From positions 1 to 64,000 of the forward strand of contig JAUJPF010000005.1 of assembly GCA_030447275.1 (NCBI GenBank): a DNA stretch of 64,000 bases, read 5' to 3'. Source of the stretch: Solirubrobacteraceae bacterium. Its GTDB lineage: Bacteria; Actinomycetota; Thermoleophilia; Solirubrobacterales; Solirubrobacteraceae. The notes beneath the pieces are model-generated. The model was not told the DNA's origin and searched no databases. It saw only the letters and a list, made by a program, of their open reading frames with translations. Position numbers and translations under genes: made by a program. Of this stretch, positions 51,324-58,803 are shown piece after piece (the stretch's first letter is position 1; the number at the start of each line of letters is the position of its first letter).

Positions 51324-52298
51324 TTAGGAGGCGGCTCCCGAGACCGCCGACTTGGCCTCCGTCGCCTGCTCGTCGCTCATCGGGACGATCTGCGCCGCCT
51401 CGGCGATCGAGTCGTAGTTCTCGACGATGTAGTCCATGAACGCCTTGACCTCCGGCTTCTTCATGGCCTCGGCCGACGGGTACATGAACAGCGGCCGCGA
51501 GAGCGGCTTGTACGAGCCGTCCTGGATCGTCTCGTTGCTCGGCTTGACGCAGCCGTCGCCCGCGTCGACGCCGACCAGGTTCAGCTTGTCCTGGTTCTGC
51601 TCGTAGTAGGAGAAGCCGAAGTAGGCCAGGCCGCCCTCGTCGCCGGACACGCCCTGGACGAGCACGTTGTCGTCCTCGGACGGCTGGTAGTCCTTGCGCG
51701 TCTTGCCCTCTTCGCCGTTGACCTCCTCGGTGAAGAACTCGAACGTGCCGGAGTCGGTGCCGGGGCCGAAGAGGCTGACCTTCGTGTTCGGCAGCTTCGC
51801 GTCGACGTCCGAGTAGCTCTTGGCCTTGTTCGTCGCCCACAGCTGCTTGAGCTGCGCGGTGGTCATGCAGTCGATCTCGAGGCTCTTGTTCGTGACCACG
51901 GAGATGCCGTCGTTGGCCACCTGGACCTCGGTGAAGTCGACCCCGCCCTTCTTGCAGAGCGGCACCTCCTCGTCGTCCTTGATCGGCCGCGAGGCGTCGG
52001 AGATGTCGGTCTCGCCGGCGCAGAACTTCTCGAAGCCGCCGCCGGTGCCGGACTGGCCCACCGAGATCTGCACGCCGCTGTTCTGCGACATGAACTGCTC
52101 GGCCGCGGCCTGCGCGAACGGGTAGACGGTCGACGAGCCGTCGATGCGGATCTGGCCCTGCAGGTCGGCCTGCTGCTGGCCGGTGCCCTGCGTCGAGGCG
52201 CCGTTGCCCTCGGAGGCTTCGTCCTCGCCGCAGGCGGCGACGCCGAAGGTCAGTGCGCCACAGAGCGCGAGGGTGGTCAAAGCACGAGTTGGGAACAT
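51324..52298 (-). CDS. pstS: Phosphate-binding lipoprotein PstS
   Basis: 324-residue periplasmic-type binding protein tethered as a lipoprotein (lipobox GVAAC, Cys about 23). Phosphate contacts are in RIDGSSTVYPFAQAAAEQF, VGQSGTGGGFEKFCAGETDISDASRPI and FGPGTDSGTFEFFTEEV. A disulphide may join Cys residues in the FCAGE and VPLCKK segments. The 20 residues after the lipobox are a Gly/Gln-rich flexible linker. Its promoter carries a three-unit PHO box (52340-52372). It heads pstSCAB-phoU, downstream of the winged-helix gene. Confidence 0.95.
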   Translation of the reverse strand: MFPTRALTTLALCGALTFGVAACGEDEASEGNGASTQGTGQQQADLQGQIRIDGSSTVYPFAQAAAEQFMSQNSGVQISVGQSGTGGGFEKFCAGETDISDASRPIKDDEEVPLCKKGGVDFTEVQVANDGISVVTNKSLEIDCMTTAQLKQLWATNKAKSYSDVDAKLPNTKVSLFGPGTDSGTFEFFTEEVNGEEGKTRKDYQPSEDDNVLVQGVSGDEGGLAYFGFSYYEQNQDKLNLVGVDAGDGCVKPSNETIQDGSYKPLSRPLFMYPSAEAMKKPEVKAFMDYIVENYDSIAEAAQIVPMSDEQATEAKSAVSGAAS

Positions 52299-52330
52299 GA
52301 CGCAGGACTCAAGCGGCCGGCGTCGACGAT

Positions 52331-52372
52331 CCTGTTACGTGCCTGTGGCCTGGTTGTGAAAGGTGTGTGAAA
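52331..52372 (-). promoter_or_regulatory. PHO box and promoter of pstS
   Basis: On the minus strand three 11-base units follow each other: TTTCACACACC, TTTCACAACCA and a degenerate GGCCACAGGCA (52372 down to 52340), then CGTAACAGG (52339-52331). The pstS ATG is 34 bases beyond CGTAAC. The same three-unit plus CGTAAC layout occurs at 52732-52772. The site overlaps the last codons of the winged-helix gene. Phosphate control by an OmpR-type protein binding direct repeats is the inference. Confidence 0.75.
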
Positions 52373-52697
52373 GCTCGGCCGAGAAGCGGTAGCCGAAGCC
52401 GACATGCGTGTGGATGAAGCGCTGGCCCGGGAGCGCGTCCTCGAGCTTCGTCCGGACCTTGTGGACGTAGACGTCGATCGAGCGGTCGCCGTCGCGCAGC
52501 GCCGAGCCCCAGACGAGCTCGTACAGCTCGCGGCGGCCGACGATGCGGCCCGCGCGGGTGGCGAGCGCCACGAGCACGCCGAGCTCCCGCACCGACATCG
52601 GGACGATGCGACCACCGGCGGAGACGAGCCCCTCGCGAGGCCGGATCTCGATCTCGCCGACGCGGAAGACGTCGCCGTCGTGAGCGGCAGCAGCCAT
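52335..52697 (-). CDS. Stand-alone OmpR/PhoB-type winged-helix DNA-binding protein
   Basis: 120 residues consisting only of the C-terminal effector domain of a PhoB-like regulator: VGEIEIRPREGLVSAGGRIV, PMSVRELGVLVALATRAGRIVGRRELYELVWG, DRSIDVYVHKVRTKLEDAL and RFIHTHVGFGYRFSAELS. There is no receiver or sensor domain. ATG 52697 is chosen since the codons upstream belong to the PHO box region. It precedes pstS in the same direction with 36 bases between and has its own PHO box, so it probably regulates the pst genes or itself. How it would sense phosphate is not evident. Confidence 0.88.
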   Translation of the reverse strand: MAAAAHDGDVFRVGEIEIRPREGLVSAGGRIVPMSVRELGVLVALATRAGRIVGRRELYELVWGSALRDGDRSIDVYVHKVRTKLEDALPGQRFIHTHVGFGYRFSAELSHTFHNQATGT

Positions 52698-52731
52698 CGT
52701 GCGAGGACGATGGCGCTCGCGCGACCGCCCG

Positions 52732-52772
52732 CCGTTACGGAGCGGTGAACCGTCTGTGAAAGGCCCGTGAAC
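52732..52772 (-). promoter_or_regulatory. Three-unit PHO box between winged-helix gene and DUF47 gene
   Basis: Minus strand: GTTCACGGGCC, TTTCACAGACG, GTTCACCGCTC (52772 down to 52740), three TTCAC repeats at exact 11-base spacing, then CGTAACGG (52739-52732) and the winged-helix ATG 35 bases after. Repeats of this length and GTTCAC core are the accepted PHO-box form of actinobacterial PhoP. Read as GTGAA on the + strand, the box also lies 40-70 bases before the probable start of the divergent DUF47 gene, so it may serve both. Confidence 0.8.
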
Positions 52773-52811
52773 GAGGCTGTCGAACCCCGCGTGCGCGTCT
52801 ACGGTGCGTGC

Positions 52812-53438
52812 GTGGGCCTCGTCCGTCGCGAAGTGGACACCGTCGTGCTCGACCTGCTCGAGGACTCGGGCCGCAACCTCCAGCGCGCGAGCATCCTCCT
52901 GCGCGACCTGCTGACCGAGTTCCCGGAGCACATCGAGCTGGCACGCGAGCTGAAGGCCTGCGAGCACGAGGGCGACCGGATCACGCATGACGTGATCCAC
53001 CGGCTCAGCCGCCGCAACGGCCACCGCCCGCCGTTCGACGCGTCCGACGGGCACGCGCTGGCGACGGCGCTCGACGACGTCGTCGACTACGCCGAGCAGG
53101 CCGGCGACTGGCTGGGGCTCTACGGCGTCGAGGGCCCGATGGAGCAGGCGATCCAGATGGCCGTGGTGCTGGTGCAGGCGAGCGACCAGATCGCGCTCGC
53201 ACTGGCCACGCTGCGCACCGAGGGCGACCTCGGGCCGCACCTCGTCGAGATCAACCGGCTCGAGAACGAGGGCGATCGAATCCAGCGCGACGCGGTCGCG
53301 TCGCTGTTCGCCAACGGGATCGACCCGATGGTCGTCATCCGCTGGAAGGACATCTTCGACTGCCTCGAGTCGGCCGTGGACGCGGCGGAGACCGTCGCGC
53401 ACGTGCTCGAGGGCATAGCCCTCAAGCGCGGACGCTGA
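52812..53438 (+). CDS. DUF47 family phosphate-related regulator (PhoU-like)
   Basis: About 208 residues, all-helical, related to PhoU. Landmarks are LEDSGRNLQRASILLRDLL, ARELKACEHEGDRITHDVIHRL, DDVVDYAEQAGDWLGLYGVE and INRLENEGDRIQRDAVASL, with final KDIFDCLESAVDAAETVAHV. DUF47 proteins usually accompany a Pit-type low-affinity phosphate transporter, absent here. I prefer GTG 52812 to GTG 52767: the family starts near LVRREVDTVVLDLL, the earlier GTG lies inside the PHO box, and TACGGT seven bases before 52812 could be a -10 element of a leaderless mRNA. Its 3' end overlaps the next minus-strand gene by 17 bases. Confidence 0.85.
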   Translation: MGLVRREVDTVVLDLLEDSGRNLQRASILLRDLLTEFPEHIELARELKACEHEGDRITHDVIHRLSRRNGHRPPFDASDGHALATALDDVVDYAEQAGDWLGLYGVEGPMEQAIQMAVVLVQASDQIALALATLRTEGDLGPHLVEINRLENEGDRIQRDAVASLFANGIDPMVVIRWKDIFDCLESAVDAAETVAHVLEGIALKRGR

Positions 53439-53754
53439 GCTGCGCCGCGACGGCCACGGGAGCCGGTTCCGGCGCGTAGCGGTAGCCGATGCCGAAGTGG
53501 GTGTGGACGAACACGAACCCCGGGCAGACGTCGGCGAGCTTGCCGCGCACCTTGCGCACGAAGACGTCGACCGACCGGTCGCGCTGGGCCATCCGCCCGC
53601 CCCAGACGCAGTCGTAGATCTCGGAACGCGTCAACACCCGGTCCGGGCGGGCGGCCAGGCAGTGGAAGGTCTGGAACTCGCGCACCGTGAACGGCACCCG
53701 CCTCCCCCCGACGAGCACCTGGTACTCGGTGGGCCGGATCTCGATCTGGATCAT
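53422..53754 (-). CDS. Second stand-alone OmpR-type winged-helix protein
   Basis: 110 residues, again only the effector domain: IQIEIRPTEYQVLVGGRRV, PFTVREFQTFHCLAARPDRVLTRSEIYDCVWGG, RDRSVDVFVRKVRGKLADV and FVFVHTHFGIGYRYAPEPAP. It resembles the proteins at 52.3 and 46.9 kb in the FGxGYR wing end, so the three are probably paralogous. A GGAGG ribosome-binding site lies just before ATG 53754. The ATG overlaps the stop of the decayed gene upstream (ATGA), suggesting co-transcription with it. Its target is unknown. Confidence 0.88.
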   Translation of the reverse strand: MIQIEIRPTEYQVLVGGRRVPFTVREFQTFHCLAARPDRVLTRSEIYDCVWGGRMAQRDRSVDVFVRKVRGKLADVCPGFVFVHTHFGIGYRYAPEPAPVAVAAQLSVRA

Positions 53755-56639
53755 CCCTCCTCCGCTGCGTCGGCACCCTGCGCCTTGTCGAAGGCGCACC
53801 GGAACTGCTCGGGTTGGGACACGGGCCGCGAGCCGGCGAAGCCGCCCTTGTCGCCGTTGTCGTAGACGGTCACGTACTGGAGCGTCTCGGGAGCGGGGTT
53901 CGCCGGCTGGGGCGCCGGATCGGGCTCGCCCGCGCGCGGATCGCCCCGCGAGCCGTCGCTCACGCCCTGCGAGCCCGCGGCGCTCGCCACGGCGGCGGGC
54001 GGCGCGGCGCCGGCTGGCGGCGGCGGAGGCGGCACGGGCGGCGGCGGCGACGCAGCCGGCGCCGGAGCGGGAGCCGGCGGCGGCGGCGGCGGGACGGGGA
54101 CGGCCGCCGGCCGCGCGAGCGGGCGGGCCTCGACCGGGCGCGTGCCGCACGGGCGCTGCACCGTCCCCGCGAGGACCGTCACGACCGTGGAGTACGACAG
54201 GCCGCCGCTGCGGACCGTGACCGTCGTCCGCCCCGGGTTGAACGCGCAGAAGAGGCCCGAGGCGGGATCGCCGACGACCCGGTCGCCCTCCAGCAGCGGC
54301 TTGCGCAGGTTGGCGGAAGCCGGATCCTGCTTGACGAAGTCGCCCACCGAGGGGTCGGACGACGCGAACGTGTACTCCGGCGCGATGCGGGTGCCGCAGG
54401 TCGCCTGGAGGCACGGCTCGGGAGGCATCGCGACGTACGGATCGCCGCCCGGCGGCGCGGGGTTGCCGCCCGAGGTCACCGGACCCCAGCGGTCGCCCGC
54501 CACCGGCCGGCGGCCGAGCGCCTGGAACAGCGCCGGCCTGCTGCGGCGCAGCAGCGTGCCGTCGGTCGCCTGGAGGGTCAGGTCCTCGATCAGCGGCACG
54601 AGGCGCGCCGAAACCGCCGCGCGGTTGGTGCGCGGGTCGCGGCCGGCGACGTCGACGTCTACGAGCAGCAGCCCCGGGTCGCCGAACAGCGTGTCGGGCT
54701 CGTCGCCCTGCGCGTTGACGATCGGCGAGCGGTAGCCGAGCGTGCCGGTGCCGAACGACGGGATCGTCTCCGCCGCCCCTGCGGGGATCGGGTACGCGCG
54801 GTTCTCCTCCGGGCGCTCGAAGAGGTACGCGGACGCCCCTCCCTCGACGAGGATCCGCGCGACCTCGTCGCCGTCGCCGCGGCCTTGAGCCGCGGCGCGA
54901 AGCGCGTGTTGAGGTCGCGGCTGCCCATGACGATCGCCGGGATCCCTCGCGTCTTCGCGTCGGCGAGGACGTCGCGCAGCCAGGCCGCCTGACCTCCGGG
55001 CTCCGCGGGGACCTGGTGGGGATCGGACTCGGCGAGCGACCCCGCGGAGTTGTCGATGACGATCACCCGGACGACGCCGGTCGGACCGTCCGAGTCGAAC
55101 GCGTAGTGCGTGCGCGCCGCCGCGGTCCCGCCGCCGACCGGTGTGACGCCCGGCGGCGCAGCGGCGGCGCCCAGCGGCGCCGGGTGCTGCGCGAACGCGG
55201 CACGGAAGGCGGCCGACCCGCCTGCGACGTCGCCCGCCGACACCGCCGCGAACACCGGAAGCCCGCCGCCGGAGAGCAGCGTCGCGTAGCGCTCCATCTC
55301 GCTCGGCGGCGTCGGGCCGGAGCCCGGCGCAGCCGCCCGCCCGTGTAGAGGAGCGCTCGCGGCCCCTCGGGGCGCGCGGCGAGCTGTCGCGCGCGCTCGA
55401 TCGCTGCGCCGAGCGACCGGTCCGGACCGATCGCCTGCGCGGCGAGGTCGGCGCAGCGCTCCTCGCACTGCGCGTGCCCGGCCACCGCGAAGCGGGCCCG
55501 GCCGGGCGGCAGCGCGACGGCCTCCGTCCCGGCCGCGGGCGCGCCCGGGGCCGCCCTCGCCGCGGTAGCGAAGGATCGCCCCCGTCTGCACCCGCGCGCG
55601 ATCGGCGCGACCGCGCGCGCTGCGGCTCGACGTCCCGCGGCCCCCGGAGTCGGCATGGCCGCTCCAGCCGCCGACCGCCCAGCCCTCGCCGTCCGCCCCG
55701 AGCGCGAACGCGTGGATCGGGTCGGCCTTCAGCGGACGGTCGACCGCGGTGCCCGTCAGCGCGGTGCGGGTCTCGTCCCGCCAGCCCGAGCCCGTCTCGC
55801 GCAGCAGGTACCCCTCGGGCGCCAGCGGATACGGCGGGACGATCGGCGGCGGGACGTTCGGGTCGGCCTCCGGGAGCTGGTCGGCGATCGGGTAGCGCAG
55901 GCGCGCGATGGCCGAGACGACGGGGCGGACGCGCTCGGCGTCGCGCGTGGCGGCCGCCGCCACCGCGGTCAGCCCGACGAGCGGCTGGTCGCTGAACCGC
56001 CAGCCCGACGAGGCGGAGTCGCGCACGAGGACGAGCTCGCGGCCCGCGACGACCGCGCCGCCGTCCGGCAGCCCGGCGGCGGCGAGCAGCTGCGGCGGCT
56101 CGGTCCGCGGCAGCGAGTCGAGCAGCGCCTGGACGCCCGCGTCGACGCGCCAGCCGCCGCCGTCGTTGACGAGGACGCCCTGCTCGGCGACCGCGATCGC
56201 GTCGTCCCCGGCGAAGGCGAGCGACCAGAACGAGGCCCGCTCGAACCCGGCGGGCAGCGGCTCCTGCGTCCACGTCTTGTCGTAGCGCAGCAGGACGCCC
56301 TCCGTGCCCGCGGCGTAGCCGCGGAAGGGGTCTCCGGGCCGGAACGCGATCGCCTGGAGGTTGCCCTCGAAGCCGACCGGGGCCGCCGGGTCGCGCTCCC
56401 ACAGCCCGGTCTCGCCGCGCCAGAGCCACATGGCCCCGAGGTCGCCGACCGCGTGGGCGCGCTGAGCCTCGGGCCAGGCGACGCCGCGCAGCGTCGGCCT
56501 CGCGACGAAGCCCGCCGAGCTGAGCAGGAACTCGCGCTCCCACCCGCGCTCGGGCGCGAATCGCGCGACCGCCCCGTCGTGCCCCACGGCCAGCGCGCCA
56601 GGCGGTCACCGCCGCTTCACCATGCCCGGGCTTCTCCAT
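53751..56639 (-). pseudogene. Large propeller/phosphoesterase-like exported protein, several frameshifts
   Basis: One gene read in three frames. Part 1 (56587 to about 55550) is a beta-propeller-like stretch of short repeats (GVAWPEAQRAHAVGDLGAMW, LQAIAFRPGDPFRGYAAGTE). Part 2 (to about 55340) reads RARFAVAGHAQCEERCADL and GPRALLYTGG. Part 3 (to about 54880) reads PSEMERYATLLSGGGLPVFA, RVIVIDNSAGSL and QAAWLRDVLADAKTRGIPAI, like a metallophosphoesterase C-terminal half. Part 4, to the end, has DEVARILVEGGASAYLFERP, Cys-rich PPEPCLQATCGTRIAPEY, a proline-rich hinge and TLQYVTVYDNGDKGGF. The frame is also closed near 56,605, so the N terminus is unclear. It ends overlapping the winged-helix start. 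Confidence 0.6.
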
Positions 56640-56808
56640 CGTGCCATCGTCGCCTCGCTCTAGTTCTCGTCCGCACCCCGCCGTGTTCAGTGGCGGTGGA
56701 TATCCGTGGACGACTTGACAACATGGTTGTCAGTCCAGAGATGCTACCCGCGCGGTACGCGGGGACAGCGTTAAGGACACGAAACACCGAGTCATCGGCT
56801 CTTTTGCT
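56640..56808. promoter_or_regulatory. Intergenic region with TGACAAC-ATG-GTTGTCA palindrome
   Basis: Gene-free gap between the decayed gene and ArsR. At 56716-56732 TGACAAC and GTTGTCA are perfect 7-base arms around ATG, overlapping TTGACA, a consensus -35 hexamer on the + strand. No + strand gene follows, so the site may belong to the minus-strand gene whose start lies 77 bases away or to a lost gene. Nothing else was seen. Confidence 0.35.
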
Positions 56809-57155
56809 TCAACCCGTGGTTGAGACGTCCTCCGATAGCCCGGAGGTCAACCAGCCGGCGATCTCGTCGAGCGCGCCGGGCACGAGCTGGTAGTACGACC
56901 AGATCCCTCGCGCCGGCACGCGACGACGCCCGCGTCCCGGAGCACCTTGAGGTGGTGGGAGATCGTCGGCTGCGTGAGGTGGAAGAGGGGCAGGAGCTCG
57001 GCCACGCACACCTCGCCCTCGTGCCTGCGCAGCACGTCGACGAGCGTGAGCCGGACCGGGTCGGCGAGGGCCTTGGCCGTCGCCGCCATGCGCTCGGCCT
57101 CCACCCGCTCGATGTCGGGGTACTCGACGGGATCGCAGCACGGCTGGGCGGTCAT
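56809..57155 (-). pseudogene. ArsR/SmtB-family repressor, one-base frameshift
   Basis: Metal- or stress-sensing winged-helix repressor of about 115 residues if one base is restored. ALADPVRLTLVDVLRRHEGEVCVAELLPLF and LTQPTISHHLKVLRDAGVVACRREG are typical, including the CVAEL and recognition helix. At a three-C run (56905-56907) the frame should change to give IWSYYQLVPGALDEIAGWLTSGL. The N-terminal CC pair (AQPCCDP) may bind a thiophilic metal. It is divergent from a phosphoesterase-aquaporin pair by 54 bases, an arrangement seen in arsenic-resistance loci where the channel is an arsenite facilitator. Confidence 0.78.
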
Positions 57156-57209
57156 CCATAGACGGATACCGATTGAGCCGCGTCAGGGCAAGCCCTACGG
57201 TCGGAGGCG

Positions 57210-57960
57210 ATGAGCGACCGCGTCGCGGTGATCACCGACATCCACGCCAACCTCCCCGCGCTCGAGGCCGCGCTGGCCAGGATCGACGAGCTGGGGATCG
57301 AGCGCGTCTACTGCGGGGGCGACCTCGTCGGCTACGGGCCGCATCCCGACGAGGTGTGCGCGCTGCTGGCCGAACGCGGCATCCCGACGATCCACGGCAA
57401 CTACGACCACGCCATCGGCCGCGACCACGAGGACTGCGGCTGCGCGTACGTCACGCCGCACGACCGCGAGCTGGGGCAGCGCTCGGTCGCGTGGACGCTC
57501 GAGCACACGAGCCGCCGCTCGAAGGACTACCTGCGCGAGCTGCCCTTCGACCTGCGCTTCGACGTCGGCGCGCGAGCGGTCCACCTCGTCCACGGCTCGC
57601 CGCGCAAGGTCAACGAGTACCTGTTCGAGGACAAGCCGGCGCGCCTGTACGAGCGGCTGGCGCGGGCGGAGAGCGCCGACGTCCTCGTCTTCGGCCACAC
57701 GCACAAGCCGTGGGTGCGCGAGCATGGCGGCGTGCTCTTCGTCAACTGCGGCTCGGTCGGCAAGCCCAAGGACGGCGACCCGCGCGGCGCGTTCGCGATC
57801 CTGCGTCCGGCCGAGGGCACCGTCGACGTCACCATCGAGCGCGTGCCGTACGACGCCGAGGGGCCGTCGAGGTCCGGGCGGCGCCGGGGCCGTCGCCGCC
57901 GAGGTCCGGGCGGCGGGGCTGCCGGGCGAGTACGCCGACAAGCTGCTGCTCGCGGCGTGA
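57210..57960 (+). pseudogene. YfcE/MJ0936-type metallophosphoesterase with disrupted C terminus
   Basis: Cytoplasmic phosphodiesterase of about 240 residues. Metal motifs are VITDIHANLPALEAAL, VYCGGDLVGYGPHPDE, IHGNYDHAIG, LVHGSPRKVNEYLF and FGHTHKPWVREHGG. After IERVPYDAEG the annotated frame turns Arg/Gly-rich and would run on into the aquaporin gene. The natural end AAEVRAAGLPGEYADKLLLAA (TGA at 57960) is in another frame. A partial tandem duplication of about 26-32 bases (57861-57918) accounts for the shift. The catalytic domain is complete, so the enzyme may still work with an altered tail. Confidence 0.8.
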
Positions 57961-58634
57961 CGGGCGTCGACCTGTGGCGCCGCGCCGCCGCCGAGGGGTT
58001 CGCGACGTTCGCGCTCGTCTTCGCGGGCTGCGGCGCGATCGTCGCCGACGCGCGCTACGAGGGCGCGCTCGGCGCAGTCGGCGTGAGCCTCGTCTTCGGC
58101 CTGGTCATCATGGTCATGGTCTACGCGACCGGCCACCTCTCGGGCGCCCACATCAACCCGGCGGTGACGGTCGCGTTCGTCGTGACCCGGCACTTCCCCG
58201 CGCGCGACGCCGTCGCCTACGTCGCCGCGCAGCTCGCGGGCGCCGTCGCCGGGGCCCTTCTCCTGCGCGCGGTCTGGACCGACGAGCCCGCCGCGCTCGG
58301 CGCCACCGTGCCGAGCGTCGGCGCGGGCAGCGCGTTCGTCTACGAGCTCGTCCTCACCGCGTTCCTGATGTTCGTGATCATGGCCGTCGCGACCGACACT
58401 CGTGCCGTCGGCGCGGCCGCGGCGATCGCGATCGGCGGGACGGTCGGCCTCGACGCGCTCTTCGGCGGTCCGGTGACCGGCGCGTCGATGAACCCGGCGC
58501 GGTCGTTCGGGCCGGCGCTCGTCGCCGGCGAGTGGAGCGACTTCTGGGTCTACGTCGCGGCACCCGTCGCCGGAGCGGTGGCCGGCGCGCTCGCCTACCA
58601 GCTCGTCCGCGGGGAGCCGGTCGCCGAGCAGTAG
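57957..58634 (+). CDS. Aquaporin/MIP-family channel
   Basis: 225-residue channel with six membrane helices and two NPA boxes (SGAHINPAVTVAF and TGASMNPARSFGPAL). The first half has FALVFAGCGAIVADARY. It starts at GTG 57957 in the phosphoesterase stop. In combination with the divergent ArsR repressor, a role as a glycerol/arsenite-type channel (AqpS-like) is possible, while general aquaporins share the motifs. Residues at the selectivity filter were not assigned. Confidence 0.9.
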   Translation: MTGVDLWRRAAAEGFATFALVFAGCGAIVADARYEGALGAVGVSLVFGLVIMVMVYATGHLSGAHINPAVTVAFVVTRHFPARDAVAYVAAQLAGAVAGALLLRAVWTDEPAALGATVPSVGAGSAFVYELVLTAFLMFVIMAVATDTRAVGAAAAIAIGGTVGLDALFGGPVTGASMNPARSFGPALVAGEWSDFWVYVAAPVAGAVAGALAYQLVRGEPVAEQ

Positions 58635-58748
58635 GGGACGCCGGGGAGGCCGGTGCGCTGTCCCGTACCGCACCGGCGCCCCGACGTCGCTGCGCGAGAG
58701 GGTCAGGCTCACGCGGACCCAAGGCAACCACCCACCGCGCCACGTCGC

Positions 58749-58764
58749 GTGACGAACCCGTGAA
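58749..58764 (+). promoter_or_regulatory. Weak PHO-box-like pair before the phosphodiesterase gene
   Basis: GTGAC and GTGAA at 11-base spacing (58749-58753 and 58760-58764) stand 40 bases before the ATG of the secreted phosphodiesterase. Orientation is opposite to the strong boxes at 52 kb, and no third unit or CGTAAC follows. The only support beyond spacing is that a secreted phosphate-releasing enzyme is a sensible target. Confidence 0.28.
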
Positions 58765-58803
58765 CCGCCGCGACCTTTCGCGGGGAACCGGTATCTAACC
58801 CGG

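Noticed and set aside
57210-58634. Phosphoesterase-aquaporin fusion protein of 474 residues
   Set aside because: The joining segment is Arg/Gly-rich frame noise over a partial duplication, and the usual phosphoesterase end with TGA plus an overlapping GTG start for the channel is present in another frame.
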